Counted from the first letter of the stretch, positions 35,012 through 44,899 are shown. The stretch: DNA of 64,000 nt from JAFEDN01 sp963712715 (GCA_963712715.1 CAVQJI010000034.1:1-64000), one strand, 5' to 3'. Notes: a model not told the origin generated them from the letters alone. Program-made: numbers and translations.

Positions 35012-36315
35012 AATTCGATCCCATAGATTTTGCGGTAATAAGCCAGCCCGGCGCCGATCAGAATGGGAAGAAAAAGCAGATAGCCCCAGTAAGGAAGTCC
35101 TATATATTTCCCAAGATGTGAAAAAGCGCGCCATGGGAAACGGCATAGAAAAACCAATTGTATGATGAGCGTACTGACAACCAGAGGCCAACGGGGCACT
35201 CCGGGCCGGGGAAACAGGATCATGACTGCCGTCAGCAGATTGACATTGAGAAGCAGAATGAGATGTCGCTTGATACCCTGCGGGGCAAACGCCAGCATAC
35301 AGATCAACAGGGCAGCCCATTCGAGAGTGACGATCATTTTTTCCTGTTGTGGATTTGTGAATGTTCCCGGCGTGCGCCAGATAAACGCAATGCCATCTTT
35401 TTGAAACATTCTTTTCAGAAGAAAGAAAGTAAAACCCGCTATTCCGGCGAGAAGAATATAAGCATTAATTTTTGGCCAACCGTGATCCAGGAACATTCGA
35501 ATGATACTGCTACCAATAGAGACATTACGCTCCCATGTCACGAGGGGCACCCGGGCCGCGTAATCTACCGGCAGCTGCGTTAAACTGGTTATGTTTCCCA
35601 TACCTCGCAAAGCAATACCCCAATATTCTAAATTTCGGTCCCAGCCTATCATTAAAGCAGGCAAAAAAGCCCCTAACGTGACTCCGGTCATCAGACCCGC
35701 CACCATACGCCATCGCTTCCCAAGTATTAAAAAAGGTAAGAAAAATAAACTCTGATATTTAATCGCGGCGGTGAGTCCAAGACCGGCTCCAGCCATGAAA
35801 GGTTTTTTATCCAGCCAATACAGGGCAAGAGCAAATCCGGCGAGAATTAATAAATCATTTTGATTTTCGAGCAGCTCCCAATGGATTTGATCCTGGGATA
35901 ACAGCACCGCCAGCGCACAAGCGCCGGCCGCCTGCCAGCGACTGACATTAAGCTGAAATCCAGAAGCCAGCACGCGAAAGCCCAGAATCAGTATGATCGG
36001 AAAAAGCGCCAGATTCACCGCTAACCAGGTGAGATGGATAATTTTTTCGGAAAAACCTCCGAGAGGAGTAAGTATAAATGCGTAGAAAGGAGGATAAATA
36101 TAACCGCCGCTGCCCGACTCATAAAGATGCTTACCTGAGATCATAGCCTTCATGGCTAAATAAGATTTATGAAAATCGTGAGGACGGGCTTTAATAAACA
36201 GATCGTAAATATTTCCGCCCGCCTCGAACAGGATTATGCCAGCCGCCAGAAATATTAATAAATAATTCCATCGTTTGTCGATCACTGGCTTTGCGAAATT
36301 TAAATGAGCCATCAT
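34957..36315 (-). CDS. GT87-type membrane glycosyltransferase, paralogue 2
   Basis: 452 residues, intact, GGAG before the ATG. Same layout as paralogue 1: DFHKSYLAMKAMISGKHLYE, YIYPPFYAFILTPLGG, ALAVLLSQDQIHWELLENQN and a hydrophobic C-terminal half. The last 18 or so residues (IELSLRAQAKQSSTM) are not shared with paralogue 1; they are read from the arm of the hairpin repeat at 34909-35011, so the repeat has replaced the original C-terminus. The downstream flank is shared with paralogue 3, showing that gene and repeat were duplicated together. Confidence 0.82.
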   Translation of the reverse strand: MMAHLNFAKPVIDKRWNYLLIFLAAGIILFEAGGNIYDLFIKARPHDFHKSYLAMKAMISGKHLYESGSGGYIYPPFYAFILTPLGGFSEKIIHLTWLAVNLALFPIILILGFRVLASGFQLNVSRWQAAGACALAVLLSQDQIHWELLENQNDLLILAGFALALYWLDKKPFMAGAGLGLTAAIKYQSLFFLPFLILGKRWRMVAGLMTGVTLGAFLPALMIGWDRNLEYWGIALRGMGNITSLTQLPVDYAARVPLVTWERNVSIGSSIIRMFLDHGWPKINAYILLAGIAGFTFFLLKRMFQKDGIAFIWRTPGTFTNPQQEKMIVTLEWAALLICMLAFAPQGIKRHLILLLNVNLLTAVMILFPRPGVPRWPLVVSTLIIQLVFLCRFPWRAFSHLGKYIGLPYWGYLLFLPILIGAGLAYYRKIYGIELSLRAQAKQSSTMCVPSS

Positions 36316-36346
36316 TTTTCTCCTTTGTTCACGACAATTTTAGTCG

Positions 36347-37691
36347 TCAATTACCTGGCACATATATTGTACTGGATTGCTTTCTGCTGCGCTTCACTCG
36401 CAGTCGCAATGACAATTCGATCCCATAGATTTCCCGGTAATAAGCCAACCCAGTGCTGATTAGGATGGGAAGGAAGACCAGAATTCCCCAGCCCGGAAGC
36501 CCAATATACATCGAAAAATGTTTAAAAGCCGAGGGCAATATGAATTGCATCTGGCCAAATTGTGCGATTAATATTCCAGCCAGAAGTGGCCAGCGTTTTA
36601 CCTGTGGCCTTGGAAACAATAACATCACCGCGGCAAGCAGGTTGACATTAAGAAGAAGTATGAGATGTCGTCTGGTTCCTTGAGTAAACGCCAGCATAAA
36701 GATCAAAAGAGCGCACCATTCGAGATTGACGATCATTTTTTCCTGTTGCGGATTTTGGAATGTTTGTGGCGTTCGCCAAAAAAACGGGATTCCCTGTCGT
36801 TGAAAAAGCCATCGCATGAAAAAAATGATAAAAATAGCAATTCCCAAGAGAAGGAACCAGGCGGTACTTTTGATGCCAGCCGAGGTCGCGGAAAATTCGC
36901 ATCATTCCGCTGCTGACAGAAACATTAAACCACCAGGTCAACTTTGGCACTCGCGCCGCCTGATCCGCGGACAGGTGAGTTAAACCGATCATATTGGCGA
37001 TCCCCCCCAGTGCGATCTTTAAATAATCAAGATTTTGTTTCCAGCCAATCATTAAAGCGGGTAAAAAAGCACCCGCCGCCACACCCGCCATCAGGCCCAT
37101 CATCACACGCCACCGTCCTCTGAAAATTAAAAATGGCAAAAATAATAATCCCTGATATTTAATAGTCGCGGTGAGACCCAAACAGGCGCCGGCGAGGTAG
37201 GGCTTACGATCCAGCCAAAATAGAGCAAGTGCAAATCCGGCGAGGATTAACAGGTCGTTTTGATTCTCGATAAACTCCAGACGGATCTGATCCTGAGATA
37301 ATAATACCGCCAGCGCACAAGCTCCCGCGGCTTGCCACCGGCTGAAATTAAGTTGAAATCCTGAGGCCGCCACACGAAATCCGAGAATGAGGACTATCGG
37401 GATGAGTAACAGACTGATGCAGAGCCAGATAATATGGGCAAATTTTTCGGGAAAGTGCGCCAGCGGGGTAATTAAGAACGCATAGAAAGGTGGATAAATG
37501 TAACCACCATCGCCGGAACTATAAAGGTTGGTTCCCTTTAACAATGCTTGTGCCGCTAACCAGGAGCCATAAAAATCATATATACGGTTTTCGAAAAATC
37601 CCCGGTAAATATTAACGTGGAATTTGTAAAGCGTCGCGCCTACAGCCACCGTAATCAATAAAAAATTTTTGAGGAAATTTAGGTTCAGCAC
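36347..37691 (-). pseudogene. GT87-type membrane glycosyltransferase, paralogue 3, frameshifted
   Basis: GTG start at 37691 with GGGA upstream. The first frame covers about 275 residues (DFYGSWLAAQALLKGTNLYS to RIFRDLGWHQK). The family sequence then continues in another frame (TAWFLLLGIAIFI, MFQRQ-like region) to 36347. One extra base near 36864-36871 (TACTTTTG) explains this; repaired, it is 448 residues, matching its neighbours. The C-terminus (IELSLRLRVKRSRKQSST) again comes from a partial hairpin repeat. Could be an assembly error in a tandem array. Confidence 0.8.
36368..36413. repeat. Half copy of the hairpin repeat (copy 3)
   Basis: Only the right arm is left (ACTGGATTGCTT...GTCGCAATGAC), with a small internal duplication. 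The left arm seen at 34909 is deleted here between otherwise matching flanks. Confidence 0.7.
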
Positions 37692-37716
37692 AGTAATTCC
37701 CGTTGAATTTTAACTA

Positions 37717-37857
37717 AGGGCTGTTGACAATTCATTATTTATTCTACTAACCGTCATTGCGAGCGTTAGCGAAGCAATCCAGTACGAACTTTGTAGAAAG
37801 TCTGTACTGGATTGCTTCGCTCGCGCTCGCAATGACGGTAAAATGTCAACAGGCCCT
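37717..37857. repeat. Hairpin repeat (REP-like), nested copy 4
   Basis: Core 37753-37836 lies inside a second, different inverted repeat: AGGGCTGTTGACA (37717-37729) with TGTCAACAGGCCCT (37844-37857). The outer right arm contains the stop codon of the fourth GT87 gene. Confidence 0.85.
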
Positions 37858-39144
37858 ATTTGGTTTTAAAAAATAAATCGCCCTGTAATAAGCCAGCCCG
37901 CTGTTAACAAGGATTGGCAGAAAAAATAAATAACTCCAATAAGGAAGCCCGGCATAAGTCCAAAAATTAAAGAAAGCGGGTGGCAATGGGAGACGCCAGA
38001 TGGACAATATCACCATTATCGTTCCAGCAAGCAGTGGCCAGCGTTTTATTGACGGACGTGGAAACAATAACATCACTGCGGTGAGTAGGTTGACATTGAG
38101 CAGAAGAATAAGATGCCGCTTGGTTCCCTGTGGGGTAAACGCCAGCATACAGATCAGTAGCGCACACCATTCCAGGTTGACGATCATCTTCTCCTGCTGT
38201 GGATTTCCGTATGTTTGCGGCGTTCGCCAGATAAATGCAATGCCCTGTCTTTGAAACATCCACCACAGCAGAAAGAATGTAAAAACGGCTATTACTGTGA
38301 GAAGGAGATACGCATTACCTGCCGGCCAGCCGTGATCCTGGAAAATCCGAATCATGCCACTACTGATGGAAACATTCGCTCCCCATGTCACCAGGGGTAC
38401 CCGAGCCGCATAATCCACTGGCAAATGAGTTAAACTGGTCATGTGGATCATTCCTCGCAAGGCAATCTTCAGATATTCCAGATTGCGGTTCCAGCCAATC
38501 ATTAAAGCGGGCAAGAAAGCGCCTCCTGCCACTCCCGCCGCCAGGCCCATGATCACGCGCCACCGCGCTCGAAAAATTAAAAATGGCAGAAAAAATAACC
38601 CCTGATATTTAATAGCAGAGATGAGGCCAAGGCAGATTCCGGCAGTGAAAGGTTTAGCATCCAGCCAATATAGAGACAGTGTTATTCCAAGGAGGATTAA
38701 TAAATCATTTTGATTCTGAATAAATTCCCCATGAATTTGACCCAGAGATAACAACACCGCCAGCGCACAAGCGCCCGCCGCCTGCCATCGGGTGAAACGC
38801 AGCTGAAATCCGCAAGCGAGTATCCGAAATCCGAGAACGAGTATGAGTGGGATGAATGAGACATTCATGCCTAACCAAATGAGATGAGCAAATTTATGAG
38901 GCAATTGCCCAAGCGGGGTCAGAATGAATGCGAAGAAAGGAGGGTAGATATAGGCGCCCTGACCGGATTTATAAAGGTTAGTTCCCGATATCAAAGAACG
39001 CGCGGCTAAATAAGATTGATAAAAATCATAATGATGACTGTCGAAAAAAAGCCGGTAAATATTATTGGATGTTTCCACTATGATCATGACCAAAGCCAGA
39101 ACTATGAATAATAAATTCCACTGATTTCTGATGAGTGTTGACAT
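37846..39144 (-). CDS. GT87-type membrane glycosyltransferase, paralogue 4
   Basis: 432 residues, intact, about ten membrane helices. Landmarks: DFYQSYLAARSLISGTNLYK, YIYPPFFAFILTPLGQLPH, ALAVLLSLGQIHGEFIQNQN and GAFLPALMIGWNRNLEYLK. It starts 5 bp after paralogue 5 ends, so these two are probably co-transcribed. Its C-terminus differs from the others and its stop lies within the outer arm of a hairpin repeat. Same inferred role: polyprenyl-linked sugar transfer in the periplasm. Confidence 0.82.
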   Translation of the reverse strand: MSTLIRNQWNLLFIVLALVMIIVETSNNIYRLFFDSHHYDFYQSYLAARSLISGTNLYKSGQGAYIYPPFFAFILTPLGQLPHKFAHLIWLGMNVSFIPLILVLGFRILACGFQLRFTRWQAAGACALAVLLSLGQIHGEFIQNQNDLLILLGITLSLYWLDAKPFTAGICLGLISAIKYQGLFFLPFLIFRARWRVIMGLAAGVAGGAFLPALMIGWNRNLEYLKIALRGMIHMTSLTHLPVDYAARVPLVTWGANVSISSGMIRIFQDHGWPAGNAYLLLTVIAVFTFFLLWWMFQRQGIAFIWRTPQTYGNPQQEKMIVNLEWCALLICMLAFTPQGTKRHLILLLNVNLLTAVMLLFPRPSIKRWPLLAGTIMVILSIWRLPLPPAFFNFWTYAGLPYWSYLFFLPILVNSGLAYYRAIYFLKPNRAC

Positions 39145-39149
39145 GAAAA

Positions 39150-40494
39150 TTAATTCTCAGCAATTGATAAGCGAGAGGCGGGCCATTCATCCATCGATTG
39201 CGGCGTATTCCAATAAGCCAATCCACTGTGGATAAAGACCGGCAGAAAAACCAGAAAGCTCCAGCCGGGCAGCCCCACATAATTTTCATAATAAAAATGG
39301 GGTCTCTGAAAGGGATAGCGCCACAGTCCAAACTGCACTATCAGCGTTGCTATCAGCAGTGGCCAGCGTTTTGTGTTGTGGCGTGGAAACAATAACATGA
39401 CTGCCGTGAGTAGATTGACATTCAGCAGAAGGATCGTATGGCGCAAGGTGCTCTGGGGACTAAATATCAACAGACAGATTAGCAGGGCGCACCATTCCAA
39501 AGTCACGATTGCTTTTTCCTGTTGTGGATTCCCTAATATTCGTGGTGTTCGCCAGATAAAGGCAATATCGTATTTTTGAAACAACCGTCTCAGGAGAAAG
39601 AATATAAAGGTGGCGAGGATCATCACCAGGATAAAGGCATCGGTTTTCTGCCAGCCGATATCCCGGAAAATTCGGGTCAGACCGCTGGTGATGGAGACAT
39701 TTCCCATCCAGATAATTTTGGGAACTCTCGCCGCGTAACCCGCCGGCAAAAAGTTTGAGCCGGTGATATTAGCGATACCGCGTAATGCAATCTTCAGGTA
39801 ATTCAAGTTACGGGTCCATCCAATCATTAAAGCCGGAATAAAAGCGGCCGCGACTACCTCCCATTAACAAGCCAATAATCGCGCGCCACCGCGCGCGGAA
39901 AAGTAAAAAGGGGAGGAAAACCAACCCCTGATATTTAATCAGGGCAGTGATGCCCAGACTCGCACCTGCAAGGAAAGGTTTGCGGTCCAGCCAATAGAGG
40001 GTAAGGACGAATCCTGCGAGGACTAATAAATCAGACTGGCCCTGGGCCAACTCAATGCATATCTGATTCCCGGTTAACAGCACTGCCAGCGCACAGGCGC
40101 CCGCCGCCTGCGATCGATTGAGACGGAGCTGAAATCCGGATGCCAGTATGCGGAATCCGAGAAAAAGGATGAGGATGAGTAGCGAGACATTCAGCCAGAG
40201 CCAGGTGAGATGCGCCACTTTTTCAGAAGTCCAGGCCAGCGAAGTCAGAAAAAAAGCATAAAATGGCGGATAAATATACATTCCGGACCCGGAACCATAA
40301 AGGTCCGTCCCCATCATTAAGGCGCGAGCGGCCAGATAAGATTGATAAAAATCATACGAATGCGGGTTGTGGCGGGTAGGGAAAAAGAGCCGGAAGACGT
40401 CTTTATAAACGGAACACAAAATCAGGACAGAAGCGAGGGATACTAACAGGAAATTTCCATGCTGTTTGAATAACTTTTTTGGGGAAATTATCAT
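39150..40494 (-). pseudogene. GT87-type membrane glycosyltransferase, paralogue 5, frameshifted
   Basis: ATG 40494 with GGAAG upstream. The first frame (about 210 residues) carries DFYQSYLAARALMMGTDLYG, YIYPPFYAFFLTSL and FLAGASLGITALIKYQGLVF. At GLLMG the frame breaks; the rest continues as VVAAAFIPALMIGWTRNLNY to 39150. One extra base at about 39858-39862 (CTCCC) explains it. The repaired length is 448 residues, as in paralogue 3. Real decay of one of five redundant copies and base-calling error are both possible. Confidence 0.8.
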
Positions 40495-40571
40495 CGTCTT
40501 CCACGTCCTTGATTGAGAACAGAGTAGGGAGAATTATACATTTTATTTGGTATTTGTCACTCTTTCCCTCA

Positions 40572-40685
40572 GTACACGACAAATTCGTCATTGCGAGCGC
40601 GAGCGAAGCAATCCAGTCCAGACTTTGTAGAAACTCTGTACTGGATTGCTTCGCTCGCGCTCGCAATGACAAAATTGTCATGTAC
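40572..40685. repeat. Hairpin repeat (REP-like), nested copy 5
   Basis: Core 40587-40670, arms GTCATTGCGAGCGCGAGCGA and complement, extended outward by a different imperfect repeat (GTACACGACAAATT at 40572-40585; AAAATTGTCATGTAC at 40671-40685). It occupies the gap between the divergent GT87 array and lptF. Confidence 0.85.
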
Positions 40686-40755
40686 GGAGACTCTTTATCT
40701 TCATGGGAACGGCTGACGTGATCGTAACAAGGAATTTTGTTAGAATGCACACGCG

Positions 40756-41835
40756 ATGATCATTTTTAATTACATCAGTAAAGAAATTTATACCACCCTT
40801 TTGGGAATTTTAATGGTATTGCTGATTATTTTTATGACCAATCAGTTTGCGCATTTTCTTCATTACGCGGCCAGCGGTCACATCACCATGAACGCGGTGA
40901 TGCAGCTTATGTCCCTGCAAATTCCTTTTTTATTGGGTTACTTAATGCCATTGGGGCTGTATTTGAGTATTTTAATAGTGTTTGGACGTCTGTATCTGGA
41001 CCACGAAATGACGGTGATGTCTGCCTGCGGCATCGGTCCCTATAGCCTGTTAGCCGTGGTTTTAGCCGCCGGAGTTGTGGTTGCTGTGATAGTGGGAGGC
41101 TTAATGCTCTGGCTGCAACCCCTTGTGGATTTGCAGCGGACCAGAATCTTCTATGAATCCATGGCCAAAGCCACCGTTGAAAAAGTCATGCCCAGGCGCT
41201 TTCAACCCCTCAGTCCCGATATGGTTTTTTATGCCGATGGTGTGGAACGTGACAAACTCAAGATGCAGGATCTTTTTTTCGCGCAAAGAAGCAAACCGAA
41301 TCCGGACGGCAGCCGTTCGTGGGACATCACTGTCGCCAAAAAGGCTCAGGAATCCTATGAACAAAATGGCCATTTCCTGTTATTCCAGGATGGTTTTCGG
41401 TATATAGGCACTCCGGGTTTGTTCAATTATCAGATAATTAAATATAAATCCTACGGTATACGGATGGCGCAGGAGGCGCCTGTAGCCCGAGGATGGCCCA
41501 GTAATGCATCCACGGCGTCCCTCTGGCCGCAACGCCATAACCGCAAAGTAGCTGCGGAATTACATTGGCGAATGGCGATGCCGGTTTCTGCTTTGGTATT
41601 ATCGTTATTGGCATTCCCTTTAAGTCGGATTAACCCACGGCGTGGTAAATTCAGTCAATTAATACCGGCTATTTTATTATATATAGTGTATGGTAATTTT
41701 TTATTTCTGGGCCGCTCCTGGGTGCGTAAAGGAATAATTGATTTTGATGTGGGCTTATGGTGGTTGCACGGTGGCATGATACTGATTGCCATTGGATTAT
41801 TAGCTTACCGGCGTTATAAAAATGCGTATTCTTGA
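40756..41835 (+). CDS. lptF: LPS export permease LptF
   Basis: 359 residues, YjgP/YjgQ family. Six membrane helices in two groups of three (about 12-110 and 270-355) flank a periplasmic beta-jellyroll (about 125-260). With LptG and the LptB ATPase (not in window) it extracts LPS from the inner membrane and feeds the Lpt bridge. Start MIIFNYISKEIYTTLLGI is typical. Overlaps lptG by 14 bp. Confidence 0.93.
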   Translation: MIIFNYISKEIYTTLLGILMVLLIIFMTNQFAHFLHYAASGHITMNAVMQLMSLQIPFLLGYLMPLGLYLSILIVFGRLYLDHEMTVMSACGIGPYSLLAVVLAAGVVVAVIVGGLMLWLQPLVDLQRTRIFYESMAKATVEKVMPRRFQPLSPDMVFYADGVERDKLKMQDLFFAQRSKPNPDGSRSWDITVAKKAQESYEQNGHFLLFQDGFRYIGTPGLFNYQIIKYKSYGIRMAQEAPVARGWPSNASTASLWPQRHNRKVAAELHWRMAMPVSALVLSLLAFPLSRINPRRGKFSQLIPAILLYIVYGNFLFLGRSWVRKGIIDFDVGLWWLHGGMILIAIGLLAYRRYKNAYS

Positions 41836-42892
41836 TCATTACATCCGATCATCGGTGATTTGGGCCACGGGTCTGGTGGTGCTGGTGCTGGTGGGCATAG
41901 AAAGTTTTATCGATATTATTGGTGAATTATCGTCGATAGGCGTGGCTAACTACGGCATTTTGTCGGTATTTAAATATGTCTGCATGCAGATTCCCGCTGA
42001 ATTATATCAACTCTTTCCGGTGGCGGGTTTTTTAGGAGGATTGATCGGACTGGGACGGCTGGCGTCAACGAGTGAATTAATCGTGATGCGTGCGGCGGGT
42101 GTTTCGATTACGCGCATCGCCTGGGCTGTCGTAAAAGCCGCGTTGATAATGTTGGTGGTGATCACCGCGGTGGGCGAATGGCAGGCTCCGACCTGGCAAT
42201 ATCAGGCCCTGCGCTACAAGGAAAAGCAGATGCAGCGCAATATAAATCCCTGGAGTAGTCAGCAACTTTGGCTCCATCAAGGATTGTCTTTTGTGCACAT
42301 CGGAGCCATATTGTCGAGTTCCACCATTCAGGATATTCAGCGGTTTGATTTTGATAAAGATAATCACCTGTTATCGTCGTCAACAGCGGCCCGCGGGGTA
42401 TTGCAGAAGGATGGCAGCTGGCAGCTCGAGCAGGTGAACGAAACTGATCTTGAAACCAGTCAATCTATCGTGAAGCATTATGATCAGAAGCCCTTAGGTT
42501 TTAGTTTCGAGCCTGATTTGTTAAGGAAAAAAATGCAGATAGACCCGGATCAGCAAACTATTTCTGTGTTGTGGAATAATATTCTTTACCGCCGCCAGGC
42601 GGGTTTGCTGTCGAACGAACTGGAATCGGCCTTTTGGACGCGGGTTTTGCAGCCGCTGACCACCGTGGTGATGATATGCCTGGGAGTGCCGTTTATTTTC
42701 GGCTCTCTCCGCAGCGCCAGCATGAGCGGGCGATTTTTGACGGGTATTATTGTGGGTTTCGCATTTTACATGCTGAATCAGTTTTTAGGCCCGATCGCTT
42801 TGGTTTACCAGTGGCCTGCGTGGATTGCTGGAGCGTTGCCGATGTTGTTTTTTCTGGTGGTTTATGCGGTGTTGTTGTCACGAATAAAATGA
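41822..42892 (+). CDS. lptG: LPS export permease LptG
   Basis: 356 residues, same fold as LptF: N-terminal helices, a periplasmic jellyroll (about 135-255) and C-terminal helices ending in the hydrophobic LFFLVVYAVLLSRIK. Typical motifs are the start MRILDHYIRSSVIWATGLVV and VMRAAGVSITRIAWAV (coupling helix to LptB). Partner of LptF in the LptB2FG transporter. Adjacent LPS-type sugar genes suggest that the exported glycan is made from the locus downstream. Confidence 0.93.
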   Translation: MRILDHYIRSSVIWATGLVVLVLVGIESFIDIIGELSSIGVANYGILSVFKYVCMQIPAELYQLFPVAGFLGGLIGLGRLASTSELIVMRAAGVSITRIAWAVVKAALIMLVVITAVGEWQAPTWQYQALRYKEKQMQRNINPWSSQQLWLHQGLSFVHIGAILSSSTIQDIQRFDFDKDNHLLSSSTAARGVLQKDGSWQLEQVNETDLETSQSIVKHYDQKPLGFSFEPDLLRKKMQIDPDQQTISVLWNNILYRRQAGLLSNELESAFWTRVLQPLTTVVMICLGVPFIFGSLRSASMSGRFLTGIIVGFAFYMLNQFLGPIALVYQWPAWIAGALPMLFFLVVYAVLLSRIK

Positions 42893-42900
42893 AAGTGGAT

Positions 42901-43848
42901 TCAGTTGTTCAGTTTGGGTGGCTCACTCAATGGTTCATATAAATCTCGGATAATATAAAGTGGACGTTGTTTGGTTTCGATAAAAATTCGCGAAACGTAT
43001 TCTCCTAATATACCGATACCAATCATATTCAGGCCGCCAAAAAATAAAATTAAAGCAATTAAAGAGGGATAGCCAGGAACCGCATTCCCAAACAGAAGTG
43101 TATTGATGATGATATAAATTCCATAAATTAATGAACAGATGGCAATTAAGAAGCCGGTAAAACTGAACAGTTTTAATGGTGCGGCGCTAAACGATGTCAG
43201 GCCATCCATGGCAAAATCAAATAATTTTTTATAGCTCCATTTGGATTGACCGACCGCCCGTTCAGGACGGCCATGGCTAATAACACAGTAACGGAATCCA
43301 AGCCAGGCAAAAAGACCTTTATTAAAGCGGGTTCTTTCCGGTAAAGCTAAAAAGGCATTAATGATTTTTCGATCAAATAAACGAAAATCTCCAGCATTAG
43401 GGATTAACTGCGTCTTTGAAAATTTATTGAAAATTCGATAAAAATTTTGAGCAAATACCCGATTTAAAAAATGTTCCCGTGAACGATCGTCGCCGGTGGT
43501 AATAACCATTTCATAACCTTCCTGCCATTTAGCGATCATTGTCGCAATCAGGTCGGTAGGGTGTTGCAAGTCGGCATCGATTGGAATAGCCGCCGCACCA
43601 CGCGACGCCGCCATGCCGGCGGTAAGGGCCGCTTCCTTCCCAAAATTACGGGACAGATCGATAATCCGCAACATCGATACGCTTTTTTGCAATTCGAGCA
43701 GGTACTGTAAGGTATTATCGGTACTGCCATCATTAACCACAATAATTTCAAAGGTCTGATGACAACGTTCAAGATCTGGTAACAATCTGGCAAACAATTT
43801 TGGTAGCCCGGGGGCCTCGTTCCGCATGGGAATAATGATACTTATCAT
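42901..43848 (-). CDS. GT2 glycosyltransferase, GtrB/ArnC-like (polyprenyl-phosphate sugar synthase)
   Basis: 315 residues. N-terminal GT-A domain with IIVVNDGSTDNT, SRNFGKEAALTAGM and DADLQHP (the DxD-type motif, about 92-98), then R-x-R-S-K-W region (GQSKWSYKKL) and two C-terminal membrane helices (about 230-290). The family loads a sugar onto undecaprenyl phosphate at the cytoplasmic face. A GtrA-like flippase at 46691 could be its partner. The start overlaps the stop of the previous gene by 4 bp (ATGA), so both are coupled. Confidence 0.88.
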   Translation of the reverse strand: MISIIIPMRNEAPGLPKLFARLLPDLERCHQTFEIIVVNDGSTDNTLQYLLELQKSVSMLRIIDLSRNFGKEAALTAGMAASRGAAAIPIDADLQHPTDLIATMIAKWQEGYEMVITTGDDRSREHFLNRVFAQNFYRIFNKFSKTQLIPNAGDFRLFDRKIINAFLALPERTRFNKGLFAWLGFRYCVISHGRPERAVGQSKWSYKKLFDFAMDGLTSFSAAPLKLFSFTGFLIAICSLIYGIYIIINTLLFGNAVPGYPSLIALILFFGGLNMIGIGILGEYVSRIFIETKQRPLYIIRDLYEPLSEPPKLNN

Positions 43849-44831
43849 AAAAAAATCATATCATGTTTACCTTCCAAAGTGGTATTGCTTTCCTGAATAA
43901 AATTCGGCGCGGGGAAAGATAAATAACGTAAACGTTTTGTTTCTTTCCTTGAAATAGTCACGCCATCTAAAATAAATCCGGATATTAGACTTAAAAAACT
44001 CAAAATACCAAAACTGGCAGCCAGAATGGCACTGGGAAAACGTGGCACTGAACCTATTTTCAAAAATTCAGTGATGATGGGTACCCCTAACAAAAGGGAG
44101 ACCGCTAAAAATAAAATACTAAAAGAAAAGAAGAATAAAAGGGGTTTTTCTGTTCGAACCAGATTGAAAATAACCCCCAGAATACGCCATCCATCTTTGA
44201 AGGTAGATAATTTACTGAATGAGCCTGGCAGTCTCGCGTAATAAGGCGTTTGAATTTCTATCACGGGAATTTGTAAGGATAATGCATGGATAGTGAGGTC
44301 TGTTTCGATTTCAAAGCCTTTGGAAAAACACGGAAAGGACTTTACAAACCGTCTTGAGAAAACCCGATAACCTGAAAATAAATCCGATAAAGATTTTCCA
44401 AAGATTTTTCTTACGATATAACTAAATAATCGGTTTCCTAAAGTATGACCGGCTCGATAGGCTTCTGAAGATTGGCTAATTCTGGCTGCGTTGACCATGT
44501 CATAAGGTCCATTAATCAGAGCCTGAACCATTTTTTGAATACTGTTGCTGTCATAAGTAGCGTCGCCATCGACGAGAATATATGCATCCGCTTCAACGTC
44601 TGCAAACATGCGAGCCACGACATTGCCTTTACCTTGACGGTTTTCATGCTTGACTATGGCCCCGGCGTCAAGCGCCACCTGTACAGTGTTATCGTTTGAG
44701 TTATTATCATAAACATAAATCCGGGCTTTGGGCAGGGCTTTTTTGAAATCATTAATGACTTGACGAATAGTCGTTTCTTCATTAAAACAGGGTATGAGAA
44801 TAGCAATATCTACATTGTTTTTCATAGACAT
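43845..44831 (-). CDS. GT2 glycosyltransferase with C-terminal membrane helices
   Basis: 328 residues. GT-A fold: IAILIPCFNEETTIRQVI, VYDNNSNDNT, HENRQGKGNVVARMF and VDGDATYD (about 87-94). About two membrane helices near the C-terminus (about 230-305). It resembles dolichol/undecaprenyl-phosphate sugar transferases. ATG 44831 is used; ATG 44825 has better spacing to AGGA. Divergent from the membrane gene at 44900. Confidence 0.85.
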   Translation of the reverse strand: MSMKNNVDIAILIPCFNEETTIRQVINDFKKALPKARIYVYDNNSNDNTVQVALDAGAIVKHENRQGKGNVVARMFADVEADAYILVDGDATYDSNSIQKMVQALINGPYDMVNAARISQSSEAYRAGHTLGNRLFSYIVRKIFGKSLSDLFSGYRVFSRRFVKSFPCFSKGFEIETDLTIHALSLQIPVIEIQTPYYARLPGSFSKLSTFKDGWRILGVIFNLVRTEKPLLFFFSFSILFLAVSLLLGVPIITEFLKIGSVPRFPSAILAASFGILSFLSLISGFILDGVTISRKETKRLRYLSFPAPNFIQESNTTLEGKHDMIFL

Positions 44832-44899
44832 AATCCTATGATTATTGAATAATTAACTCATTAAAAGAAACATTTTAAGCTAGCATTTAATCCATTATA

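Noticed and set aside
33541..40494. Many short plus-strand frames across the GT87 array
   Set aside because: The same shadow frames recur in each paralogue because the minus-strand genes are alike; no ribosome-binding sites or family matches.
2336..40685. CRISPR array from the repeated hairpins
   Set aside because: Copies are few, kilobases apart and palindromic; no regular spacers and no cas genes.
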